Part shown: positions 1 to 11,639 of the stretch, one piece after another
How positions within the stretch are numbered: the stretch's first letter is position 1
Layout of the letters: every line of letters starts with the position of its first letter
Assembly (NCBI GenBank): GCA_022113835.1
Contig: JAILWY010000023.1
Coordinates: 3,658,001 to 3,722,000 of the forward strand
Reading direction: 5' to 3'
Length of the DNA: 64,000 bases
Source of the DNA: Atopsyche davidsoni
Lineage: Eukaryota > Arthropoda > Insecta > Trichoptera > Hydrobiosidae
The notes under the pieces: model-generated
The model's input: only the letters and a program-made list of their open reading frames with translations
Databases searched by the model: none
What the model was told of the DNA's origin: nothing
Translations under genes and position numbers: made by a program

Positions 1-3000
1 AGTGGTTGCTACGATCACTTGCCCGCATAAGTTACACAATACTCATTTTATATTAATTTAAAATTATTTAACGAAGTAGCGGAACTAAACTCTCTCAAGC
101 ATTTCAAATGACTGAGCAATGATCTTAACCCATTTATGTGTAACTAAACATTTACAATGTCAAAGGACATGATGGTTCAGCCGATGTTCTGCATCTTCAA
201 TTACCTATGCCACTCCGAGCGAGAAGACAGACCATGAACTAAATTTTACAAAAACAATTCAATCAATATTTGTGTATCTTATACAGATTTTATAAATATT
301 TTTTATAACATTGTCCAAATAGTTTTTTTTTTACTCAAGAGTTACCCTTTCAAAACACTATAAGTTAATACTACTATGACTTTATTATAGAAGCGAATTT
401 TCAAGGTGCTAGCATCTTGTGATTAAAAAGCCTAGGGCTTTTCCGAAAATGAACATCTCAATAACACAGGTTTTGGTAGCAGTTTATATTAGAGTTACTT
501 TGTTCATGGATGTTCAGGGTATTCTAGATTAGTTCGTAATACTCTGAGATTCATTTTGCTGAGAACCTGTAAACGTAAAGCTGTCGTTTCTGTCAGTATA
601 TGTTCAGGGAGATTAAGAATGTCAATCGCTATCCTGAAGTTTTCTTTGAAGCATACAGTTGAACTGAAACGTCTGAAAATCAAAACGCAGCATACCACTC
701 AAGTATAAACAAACCTCTTTTATTCAGAAAATTTGTTGAACAAGTGGTTGAAGTAAATGAAGGGCTAAGTTGTAGCCAAGTTGTGAGATAATGGTTGTTG
801 GCTGGGACTGCTGTGGTCGAGTCTCTCGCTCCAGGTGAAGCGATACGTTCTCCAGGTGGGTAATTAGTAATGATTTTACGCTGCGATTGCCATCGGCTGA
901 TGGCGTGTTCAGTATAGTTTGAAATACTCGGCGTGGACGTTCACCTCATGCTGTTGAACTTGGTTTTTAATTTGTTTACAGTAATTATGTAAATGGTTCT
1001 AATCTATAACTGTCTATAAACGGTAACTCTTAACACCTCGTAGATTTTAATTAATTTTTAATTGTTACTCTCGTTTTTTTTTTTTTTTTACCATTTTTGA
1101 CTTCACAGTGTTCAACGAAAAAAATATTTATCGGCTTATCCCCTTTGTTATATTCTGTAAATATTTGGTTAAAAGTATATAAAAGGTTACTAAATAATTA
1201 TATAAAAATGTCGTCATTTTAAATATTTATTTTTCAGTGTATTATTTTAACCATTTACCCAATTAGGTCATGGTTGGTTTTTTTAGATTATAAAACCAAG
1301 AAGCCCCTTCATCGAAATATCACAATTCAATAGCTACATTTTATTTGATGAATTTTCATTTAAAAATTAACTTAAAATCAAAAGCTTATTTAAAAAATGT
1401 TTTGGAAAGATTATATTAATATTTATTACATAAAATAAAAATATAAATATATGAATAAATAGTTTTGAGTAATTTTTTTTTTTTTTTTGCTTTTGCTTTT
1501 GTGGCGGGACAGGAAAAAGTGTAGTTTAAAAAATATTATTGACTTTTCAATGCTTAAAAATATTTTTAAATATTATTAGTTTAGGTGTATATCACGTAAT
1601 ATTTTTGAATATTACTGTAAACGTGTTAATATCGATTATATTGATTTTGGTACTGTAAATTGCATAATCCATTGTATTCAAACATGCATGTTTCATTATG
1701 AATTCATTTGACTATAAACTGATTAAAATGTATAATAGCGTATTGAAAAACACAACTGTTATAAATTCATTAAGATTTAATTGATCTGGAGAGGTATGCA
1801 ATTGCAAACGCAGTGAACATATCGTGATGTATTGCATATTGATGTCAAGAGTCCGATTACTTCAAATTCGCGTTTCAATTTATTTCAAGCGCACAGTGTA
1901 ATTAAAGCTACATTTTTGCAAAGAAAACAACATTCTGCTACATTTTTAATAACCTTACACAGTTAACATAGATAAAAAACTCTTTTACAAAATATTTTTA
2001 ATTTATACTTCATATGTTTGATTTGAACCTATTTTGTTGATTTCATGTTTTGAGCTTATTTGGTTTCATGGGTATTTGAGGTTTTCTCTTCTCTGTCTCC
2101 ATGCTAAAACCATATTTAGGGGTGGTCTCAGCAAGGGGACCAAAATATCGGAAGAGTGAAAATCCCAAGCAGCATAACACACAAGAAACCAAATCAGCTC
2201 ATAACAACGGCTGCCAAATCCTACGGAGATACATTTTTTGTTTTATTGAAATTACAATTATTTATTTTATTATTGTCATCGCGTCAGGTTTTATTTTATC
2301 CATTTATTGATTAATCTCATGAAGGTCTTTTGATACTAGTAGAGAATTCCTTTAGTTAGATCAAATTAGTGAGGAGACGGAGTTATCGGAGGGTTTCAGA
2401 ATAGACGAAATAGAAGTGTAGCCCATAAAAAAAAACAATATTATATTTATGTACTCACTGTATATGAAAACGAAATATATATTTATTTAAAAAACACACA
2501 TGTGTACAGGAGACAACTCAAGATATTATACAAAAGTAAAATTAAAACATATCTATGTATGGATTAGTCAATCAAGATGCGTATTTATTACCCATTACAG
2601 GGTTAGGTTAGGTTAGGTTAGTAATATTAGTAATATTAGTAATATTAGTAAAATTAAAACGGTACACCATTTAAATTTGACCATGGCACTGATTTATAAA
2701 ACACATTATATTTGCTAGCAAAAATCTCAAAGTTGTCAGGTATACTATTCAAATGGATAGTTACTCTGTTAAAAACCGAGATAAGTGCGTTTCAAGGAGG
2801 GCCAAAGAAGCTTCTGGTGTTTCCGAAGTCCAACGCTCATGTGATGTAAAGTCGGAATAAACAAACATGTCAGTTCTGCAGGAGTCCATTACCTGTTTCA
2901 ATGTTATTAACAGAACCAGCTTGTACCGCCGCTGACACGAATATAAAATATCATTCGGCCGACTAGCATAGATGCAAAGTGAAACGAAAAAATAAAAAAA

Positions 3001-4140
3001 TAATCATAATGATTGATAGCACATATTTAAATATTTATTATCTTCATATATTTATTAATATTTAATACGCCATTGGTGTCTCGAATACTCGAATCCGATA
3101 GAAGCAGAAAGCATCTCGGCGCTTTTCAACTGCTCATATGCATTTTTAATGTAGGATTCATGAAGGGATTTCAAAGGATTTATGATTGCATTCTGTCGTT
3201 GATTTTTTTACTGTCACTAATCTCTCTGCTCATTTAACTTTCATAATGTAGGCTCCTATGAATTATGTAGTTTTGAATGGTTAATGGAGCCTTTAAAGGG
3301 CTTTGCAACCAAATCACCTCTAAGCAAGACACCGCGTTTTTTACTCGTATTTGAGTCTTTTAAATTTCTTTTATATGCATGAGTACTTTTTATGATTAAA
3401 TTAATAACTGTTTTGTAACCTAATTACAAAGTGAAGAAATGAAAAATTATCATAATAACGACTGTAGAAAATACGATGTACAATATTCAGGACTTACCCA
3501 TAATGAATAAAGGGTATATTTAGAACTTTCGTTTATCATGATTATCGTTTCGATGATCAAGAAGAAAGGGTTTCGCGGGATAATTGTATTTAAACCACCA
3601 TCTCAGCTCGCATATTGATTTATAACGCTGGGAACAAGAGTTTCGTAATTAATTGAGGATTTTTATAAATCCCTACAAACACTCTGAATGCGCAATTCAT
3701 TATACCGAAATATTTAATAAAAACTATCTAGGAGGTGTGCGGATATCTGATATCTATAATCAAATATTTTATTTGATTTTTTTAAGAAAATACTTGTACT
3801 GTTTGGCGTTTATTATTTTAACTTCTATTTAGTAGTTTTTGAGTATTGCAGTAAGTGAAACATTGTAAAATTTTTAATACAGTGAAAATTATATGTTTAA
3901 AGAGAGTTATTTTTTTTATATAAATCACCAAATTCATATCGAATCCGTAGATAACGCGAACTGTAATTATTAAAGGGACTCTTTATCTTTGGTCTGGAAA
4001 CTTATTTAAAATAAACCGATGTTCAGCATCTCTGTTTGGAGATGATAAAAGTAAAGCACTGCGACTCACTGGTTTGTTATTCTCCCATACAACAACAACA
4101 ATGGTGCTGGAAAAAGTAAAAAAAACCTAACATCTCTCTT
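1..4140. other. AT-rich DNA without supported genes
   Basis: Apart from the telomere-type repeat at 2.6 kb there is only AT-rich sequence with poly-A/T runs. Short frames (for example 504-698 minus, 2101-2310 plus) have no domain or codon signal. Confidence 0.7.
2601..2650 (+). repeat. Interstitial insect telomere-type repeat and (TAATATTAG)n
   Basis: Four perfect GGTTA units (2601-2620) run straight into about three copies of TAATATTAG (2622-2650). TTAGG is the usual insect telomere unit. The run is too short to be a telomere. Confidence 0.85.
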
Positions 4141-4223
4141 GGCGGCGCATGGCGGAGAGATCTGGCCGGGCTGGCTGCGGAGCCAGTCTTCGACGGTCCG
4201 TGAGCGCGCGAGGAGTGCGACCC

Positions 4224-4408
4224 GCGGCCATACAGACCCGCGGCCATTGAAACCCGCGGCCATTAGACCCGCGGCCATTTAGACCCGCGGCCATTGAAAC
4301 CCGCGGCCATTCCGACCCGCGGCCATCCCGACCGGAGGCTATACAGACTCGCGGCCACCCCGCCCTGCGGCCAAGTCGACCCACGGCCATCCCGACCCGC
4401 GGCCAGAC
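4224..4408. repeat. GC-rich minisatellite, GACCCGCGGCCAT-type units
   Basis: About twelve units of 16-19 bases built on ACCCGCGGCCAT, in otherwise AT-rich DNA. Seven contain exact GCGGCCAT; later units drift (GGCTAT, GGCCAC, GGCCAA, GGCCAG). Long open frames on both strands through here are an effect of the repeat, not genes. Confidence 0.85.
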
Positions 4409-4425
4409 CGCCCAGGCGCCCTGCT

Positions 4426-4507
4426 GGCCGCCATTGCGCTCTTGCCGCCATTTTGCCGCCATCTTGCCGCCATCTTGCCGCCATCTTGCCGCCATCTTGC
4501 CGCCGCC
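4426..4507. repeat. 11-bp tandem array CTTGCCGCCAT with YY1-like sites
   Basis: Five near-perfect 11-mers (4441-4495) plus partial units. On the minus strand each reads CAAGATGGCGG, which is the known YY1 site; the insect homologue Pho binds a GCCAT core. A sixth GCCGCCAT lies at 4427-4434. Function is inference. Confidence 0.8.
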
Positions 4508-4630
4508 GGACATCTTGTGTCGCGCGAGAGTGAGAGTCGAGCCGGGCGGGAGCGTGCGCGGCTCTCTGCACGCCAGTGACAGACCGTGAATGTATGTTTG
4601 TTTTTTTTTTTTTATATACAATTTTGTGGT

Positions 4631-4811
4631 CATGTTGAGGGACAAGGCATTTGATTCGTGAATATCCATTATTATAATGATAAAAGTAACTTTGTATTTT
4701 GTCTTTACATTGAGTTTATTTAAATTATTTGCATTACTAGTTTCGACCCGATACGCTGGGTCATCTAACCCAGTGTATCGGAAGACAAAATACAAAGTTA
4801 CTTTTATCATT
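4631..4811. mobile_element. Small palindromic element with 13-bp flanking direct repeats
   Basis: Perfect 30-bp inverted arms (4676-4705 and 4782-4811). An inner stem, CCGATACGCTGGGT with ACCCAGTGTATCGG, lies inside them. The direct repeat ACAATTTTGTGGT occurs at 4618-4630 and 4812-4824, as expected for a target-site duplication. The minus strand carries TCGAAACTAGTA, which resembles the 3' core of a hammerhead ribozyme (see the 62-kb array). Confidence 0.6.
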
Positions 4812-5730
4812 ACAATTTTGTGGTATTTGTAGTTTGTGGTTTTTGTGCGTGGTGTAAACTGCAACACTGGTTTAAATCTTAATACGGTACAATGTCATTC
4901 ATTATTATGATACGACTTTTGTTCGGTATAAATTTCTCCTAGTATAAATATGACAAACTTTTTAATTTCCGATTCGATCAGTTTTACCATTTAATAGATT
5001 TATTAAAACAAAACATTTGGATAATTTTATGTCTGATATACAAATATACAAAAAATGAAGATAATAGATATAAACAGCTCATCTTGTCGCTTTGTAAGAA
5101 CCTTTCGCTTAATTTGATTAGATTAAGACATATCTAGAAAAATTAAAATAAATATTTTGTGTTTTAATAATATTATTTTTGCAATATGGATGTTCACCAC
5201 TTCATCAAGATCTTTATGCAAAAATATTTTCATGGTCAATTTTAGTTTTTTTTGAATCTTAATAATTATACAATTATATACAATTGTTTACTTGAAATTT
5301 CAATTCTCTGCTGATAATAATAAACTTCTGTTGAAAAAATTATCTGCTTACTTATCGGGAGTCTTGTTGACAACTTTATTTAGTAGAACGAATTTGTAAC
5401 AAAACTTTAATGCGATTTCAAACATAGGTTTTTTAAAACCACAGTTGGTTATATAATATGGAGGAAGATGTTATCGTTTAATTTGATGAAACGTATGATA
5501 ACCGGGCATTGCTAATTGTTCTTGCAATACTTAACTTTATAAAAATTTTAACAAGTAATTAAGAAATTTAGTACCTGAATTGCCCAAGCTACTTTCCCGT
5601 ATAAAGGTATGATCAATGTAAAAACTCTTACAAGATATTTACGTATTTCAAGATTGAATTTTAATATTTATCAGCAAACAGATTGAAGAATTCAAATAAA
5701 ATATTTTTAAATAAAAATTACTTTTAAGAC

Positions 5731-5843
5731 CTTTTCACGTTTTTTTTATTATTTGCGACCGGTTTCGCCAAAGTATCTCATTGAAATTTTCAACGAGATA
5801 GGTTGGCGAAACTAGTCGCAAATAAAAATAAAAACGTGAAAAA
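5731..5843. repeat. Palindromic element with GTTTCGCC / GGCGAAAC core
   Basis: Imperfect inverted arms of about 50 bases: TTTTCACGTTTTT...TTTGCGACCGGTTTCGCCAA against TTGGCGAAACTAGTCGCAAA...AAACGTGAAAA, with an inner stem TATCTC..TTGAAA / TTCAA..GAGATA. Both strands contain GGCGAAAC followed by a palindromic hexamer (ACTAGT or ACCGGT) and then C. Confidence 0.65.
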
Positions 5844-5849
5844 ATCATA

Positions 5850-8800
5850 ATAAAATTTTCATGTAAAAATATTAGATAGAAACGCCAAAAAGATTGAATA
5901 TAAAATAAAATATAGTACTATTAATTATTGATTTCTCACAATCTCTTGCCGAGAATTAAACTCTAAAATGGTCGTTTAAAAGTTTAATTGTCTACTAAAA
6001 TAATATTTTACTTGAAAAGCACACAAAGAAAGTTCAAGGTTTGCCTTATTAGTAGAAAGAATTTGATTATTTCCAATAAAAATGTAAATTGGGGCTATTG
6101 ACTCCGGTTTGGTACACTCACTCTACACTGTTCTCTAGAATAATATTATTTTGAATACAATTTGGCCCATAGAAACAGCATTTAATGGAGCGATCCACGC
6201 TGAAGAGATGATGGTGCCAGAAATGACACTCTTTTAGGGAAAGTCTAGAGAAATTAAGATTACAGGAAGACAAAAAACCTACTTATCATTAAATAAAAAT
6301 AAATGGTTCCGTACCACATATTCAGATATCTTAACTGTTTGTTTATCTGGTATTTCCTTCCAATTACTCAAACGCGAAAGTAGTTTTATTTTTAAATATT
6401 ATAATATGTTTAAATCAACGCATTGAAACAACTCTTTATATATTTGCAAATGTAACCGTTTCCTTACGCGGAAAAAATTAGATCAGCACTTAATAGACCG
6501 AATATATTAGGAAAGACTAATTGATCAATTAATTGTAAATTGTTTACTTATAATAAAGTTTGAGGTACCCTTAAAGATTATTACTTTTACAAGTATACTT
6601 TTGTTGATGATTCCAACAGACCATTTTTGTTTAAAATAATTGTTAGATATGATCGCTCAAAGAGGGTGAAACGCAAAAAAATGAGTGGATTTTCATAAAC
6701 GCGTTTTCAATATTCTGTGAGATATGATAATGTTTACTAATGCAGAATTTTTTTTTTATGCTCTGCAAGTTATTTTGATACTATCTATAGATTCATCATA
6801 TTAAGTATAGATCTAGGCGTAATATATTGAACTTTTAATTTGTATTGCAGATAGTTCAAGCCTTATTAGCAAAAAATACTTACAACTAAGCATAGTTGTA
6901 ATCTCCCAGCTATCATTATATACTTAAATATAAAATAATAAAACAAGCTTGTGAAAAATCTAAAATATTTATCTGTACTTAAATTTTTTTACCGAATATA
7001 AATAAAACGTCTATGAGATATATTTTCCTTCTTACCTTCACGATCTTATATGGTGAAACATACGATTGCAATTTTTGCATTTGATTAAATTCACTTAAGC
7101 AGTTTTTTTTACCCCACCGACAGATTGATTATTCATTAGCCGTTTTAACAAATCAATCAAAGTCAACAAAGGCTTCATGGCTCTAATACAATTAAAACAC
7201 CCTCAGAAGCATAGTGACATTGAGTTTATGTGTATTGTCTAGGCTTGCCATGACATTGTACGAGTGGCATTGACTCCCAAGCCGCCTGGCGTGGGAGACA
7301 ACCGTCGGTATTTACATCTCAGCACAGTGTTAGTCTGTTCTTTTCATGAATTAACAGGTTCTATGTTAAATTTCACATTGCCTTCTTTTTACACAGCCTA
7401 CCTGATAACTTTCGATAATTATAATTTTAAATAAATTTTATAGTAATGAACGCCCCGAACCGTGTTCAAAAACAATTTATTTTGTAAATTGTGGTATTAC
7501 AAGTATACTTACATTTTTTTTAAATTTTGGTGTTTTTTTGTGATGATGATCGGTTGATCAAGGTTGCCATGATTATAAACTGTGACTTGTGTATTGCGGA
7601 AACCTTGAAAAATACATTTAATTGAGTGTAATTTATAATTTATAGTAAATAGCACGCAAGTATTGTCATTATGTAGGTTACAAAAAAAATGTAACTGGTA
7701 TATGTAAAAAGATAAGATTTTTAAGGCTTTCAAAATAGCAGGATTTTTCAAGTGATAGTAATCAAAAACACATCAATGGCTCAACATTAACATGGCGATA
7801 ATAGTTGTTTTAATTTGTAAAAATTAATTTTAAAAATATTGAATGCCTTTAAACAAATATTGCTTTAGTGATTTTAATAATTATATTCTTATAATAGAAA
7901 GAAAGAAGTCTTAAAGAACGTAAAATGAATAATGCTTAGAACATTTAGTTTTACAGTTATAAGTTCGAGTCAATGGCTTTTAGGAAATCTAAATTATGGA
8001 AATGTTTTTGTCATTGTCACATGTTAATGGGTTTCCAAGTAAAGATTATGTATCTTAAGAATAATTTTGGGTCCTGTAAACCACAAATAGTTTTGACAAC
8101 ACGAATAACATCTTGAAACGAAAAAGAACAAATACTAAAACCAACTTATTAAGATGTTAATTAAAAACATATCATACTTTTAATTTTTTTAAAGAAACTT
8201 TAATTTTATATTTAAAATGATATTGGTTTCAGAATTTAGAATAAAAAATACCTGTGTGTGCATATTTATTTATAAACGGAAGTAATAAAATTATTACTCC
8301 TCCATGCAAGGTTAAAAAGGTAGTGATAAAAAAATAAGGGTGTATTAACGGTCAAAAAAATAATTTATTACAAATAAATTAATAAATTCGATTTCAGTTA
8401 TTGTAGGGAGAGATTTTGATGAAATAATAAAAGGTGTTTGGGTGACTTTTCCACTGAACATTTGATTGTGGATGGTTTTTTTTATGAAGGAGATTAATAG
8501 GTCCCCGGGTCCTAAAAATTATAATAATAGTGCTAGAAAATAGACAAAAACTGCTACGCGTGTGTAAATTCGATGAGTAAAATTATTGAGCTCAAACTCA
8601 AGACGCTTCTCCGTTTGCAAATGTTTCCAAGAACGTTGTTACATACTATTATAGGTGTGGTAAAATGGATAAAGTACCCGCACTAAAGCCCGGTGTACAC
8701 CGAATTAATTATTATTATTTTGCAATGAGAGAGAGAAAGGACTACTCTAGCCCACGAAGTGAGAGTGTATCTACTTTCTACCGCGCCGTTCGGCTCTGTG

Positions 8801-9140
8801 GCGATAGTTGCGCATATTATACCATCGAGCCATACTTTATGACGCCATATTTGTGTGTTTATTTCAACGAGTGGATGCGTACAGCTTTATATTACATACG
8901 CCGAAGGTACACATTGCATTTGAGGAGCGACGCGGAACAACGACCAGGGGAAAACTAATTGAAGAGATGATGGGTTTATAAGGCAAATGTGACGATATTA
9001 TTTGAGACTTACAATACATATATCAAAAGTATAAATTTAACTTGAAGGCAATGTATCAAATGGCAAGTTGTTATATATATATATTTAGAATAAATGACAA
9101 ATCGCTGTGTATCGCTGTGTATTTCAAATTCCATAAGTAT
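5850..9140. other. AT-rich DNA without supported genes
   Basis: No recognisable element apart from the unidentified open frame at 8665-8958. Short frames appear to be chance. Confidence 0.65.
8665..8958 (+). other. 97-codon open frame, not recognised
   Basis: ATG in fair context (AAAATGG). The product is Tyr/Arg-rich, without a signal peptide or known motif. Base composition at 8680-8950 is more balanced than its flanks, which may mean a decayed transposon rather than a gene. No splice-supported partner exon was found. Confidence 0.2.
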
Positions 9141-9142
9141 AT

Positions 9143-9276
9143 ATGTTGTAGAATAACCCTGGGACCCTCTATACTGTTTTCCCATTGGAAAACCATAAAC
9201 ACTGGCTCAGCATGAGTATATGCTCAGTGAAATGGTCACCAGCCTCCTTTGATGACAGGCATTTGATGATGAAGAA
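9143..9276 (+). repeat. SINE-like repeat, copy A
   Basis: This shares GGAAAACCATAAACACTGGC, CTCAGCATGAGTATATGCTC and AGTGAAATGGTC with the copies at 23.9, 25.6 and 34.7 kb. It ends in GATGATGAAGAAG, the side at which copies join an A/T-rich tail. Confidence 0.7.
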
Positions 9277-9279
9277 GAA

Positions 9280-11175
9280 TATATGTAGAGAAATTGACGT
9301 AGATTGAAAAATATGCTGTCATAATTGAGTGTATGTTTATGAATAAGGACTATCATTATCAAGATATATATTTTATGTAAAGTAATTTTAAAAATCAATG
9401 AACATTTTGTATTTAAAATGATCAAAACTGGGATCGGCCAATTGATTCCAGAACTATCGAGTCAATTATATTTTGGGGCCAATGAAGTATTTAGTATTGA
9501 CATGAATATTCATAATATTTTTTTTTATATAAGAATGGCCGTGATTTACTATTTTTTGTTTGTTTTTTAAGCTCATCTCACCAACGTAGCTCCGTTTCAG
9601 GTAGTCTTTATTTGCGGAAGTTGACGCTTAGGATTCGCCACGATGGGCGGCCTTCCTTCCTTGTACAGCTTTTACAAAAAAATAAACGTCCTTGTTTTTT
9701 TTAAATACACCAACACCTGTAGGACGATCGACCTATGCACATGCTTACAATGCTTAAGGTTTATAAGAAAAAAATATATAATGACGTCATCATAATAATA
9801 AAAATTTCAACACAAAGAAGTTAACATGCATTGAGCATCAACAGCGACGCGACTCTTGAACTTGGCATCACAAAAATAAAAACAATAAAACTGAAATAAT
9901 ACCAGCATTCAAAAAGAGCAAAAATGTTAAAAAAATATATAAAAAAACACTAAACTGCCGGCTGACAACACCGCGGGCACTTTCTTATACCGCTCCGGGA
10001 CGCAACTGCGGCGTGAAAGGAAAAAGAGACAGTCGCATGCTGCAGGTTTACTTGCAAAAAGTGCAGCAAGCAAGAAATCGCTTAATTTTAATATAATATA
10101 ACGTCGATGAGGTGTCCCGTGGGTCCTTAAGGCATTAATGAAACAGTTAAAAACAACCCTAACTGTTTTTTTGCACCAAATAAAAGATATTCGCCCCGTG
10201 AAAGATTTTAGATCAAACGTTGAATAGATGTGAATTTTTTTACGTAGTACATATATAAATTATTTAAATTAAAAAAAAAACAATTTTTTTCTAATTCATT
10301 GATATTTCACACAGACACGGGCAGTATTATTAATTTCGATTATTTATCACATTTAAATGTCTTTACTGCACTGTCTGTTTCATTTTACATTAGTTGTTTT
10401 TCTGTACGTACATACAAGGTTTTATATACAGAAACCGAAATGAATCAAAGTATTTTAAACAAAATTATAAAATAATACACGAAATTGTTCGCTCGTAGAA
10501 CCTCTGTCAAGATCTGCGTCCGATTTTCGGAAGACTGATTATCGAAAGCAATGTTAAACGAGCTGTTAAAAATTTAACACGGAATGCATTATACATTCTT
10601 ACGCTAGCTTACTTTGTGTGATTTTGTTAAGAAAATGTTTTTGTTTTTATGTTTGATATTAAGCAAAACTTTTACGTATTTGACACTTATTAAAAACTCA
10701 TTGTATTTCAGAGGTCTGATCCCGGAAAAGCATGTTCTGTTGTTCTGCTCAACCTTGAGTTGCTTTCATACGTAGCAATATCTCCAAAAGTGTCCAATTA
10801 TCAAGGACGTTTTATTTTTTATAGCTTTGACTTGCTTTACCGCAAAAAAGGACGCCATTGCCTTGTTGCCACTTGCGGCTGTAATTACAAAAAAAAATCC
10901 AAGATTCTTTATTATATTTTATGTTGTTTTACAATACTTCGTAGGGATATGAATTTTTCTATTTTCGTTATTGAATTGTGTAAAAAAAAAAACATTTTTT
11001 TTTCGATGAGCTCAATGCAGGCTACACACCGATAACTGTTATTTACCAGTAGTGCCACTTGTTTTTTTTTTTTTTTTTTTTGTAAACAACGCTACGTAAA
11101 TAGGACGCTGTTGGCTTACCACATCTCAATTGTCGGTTGTATCGCAGCGTGTATAATTAAATATCAGAATAATTT
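9280..11175. other. AT-rich DNA without supported genes
   Basis: 9580-9680 and 9950-10040 are slightly GC-richer but not identified. The 91-codon frame at 10760-11035 has no recognisable domain. Confidence 0.6.
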
Positions 11176-11179
11176 AAAC

Positions 11180-11330
11180 AAAACACTTGGACGATTTTTC
11201 CACATGTCAATAGAAAACTGCTGAAACCGGTCACCAATAAAAAAATATTACTCAATTATTTTATTTCGTCAAAATGGAATTCCACCAAGTACTCTCGGTC
11301 AGAAATGTTGATTATTTACAGTATGCGAGT
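11180..11330 (+). repeat. Truncated relative of the 62-kb tandem unit
   Basis: GAAACCGGTCACCAATAAAA (from 11223), then an AT stretch, then AATGGAATTCCACCAAGTAC match the corresponding parts of the 62.4-kb units in the same order and spacing. The 5' half of the hammerhead-like motif is absent. Confidence 0.65.
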
Positions 11331-11339
11331 TTGGTTGTA

Positions 11340-11630
11340 AATATGTGACATAGTCCGTTGCGGCGGGCAGGCCGCAGCCTTGAGGCCAGAGCGAGACGTC
11401 CGCTGGTGCCGGCTCGCTCTCGGGGGCGGGGAGTGGGGGGTTCACTCTCTCCGGCGGATTGCTCGTTTTTTTCAATTCAGTTTTTTTTCTCGCGCGGCCG
11501 TGAAGTGCTGTCGGCCGAGTAAAAAGGTGGCCAGTGTTGTTTTCGGATGTCCGCGGAAAGGGGGACCTGAAAGGTTATTTTTATCTTTTGTCGTTGTCGG
11601 GGTATCTTTGTGATTTATTCGAGGTGTCGA
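11340..11630. promoter_or_regulatory. Orphan GC/CpG-rich island with initiator-like element
   Basis: An abrupt 290-base GC-rich block in AT-rich DNA. TCAGTT at 11477-11482 fits the arthropod initiator and is followed by CGCGCGGCCGTG. No DPE match at the expected distance and no TATA box. A possible donor GAAAG|GTTATT occurs near 11572. It could be a promoter with a non-coding first exon of an unseen gene, or of the protease gene 18 kb downstream. The 77- and 67-residue frames across it are not recognisable proteins. Confidence 0.25.
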
Positions 11631-11639
11631 TTTTTTGCT

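Noticed and set aside
4127..4867. 246-codon minus-strand frame and its overlapping neighbours
   Set aside because: It runs through a GC-rich minisatellite and a palindromic element; the protein is repeat translation (QDGGKMAA-type) with no domain.
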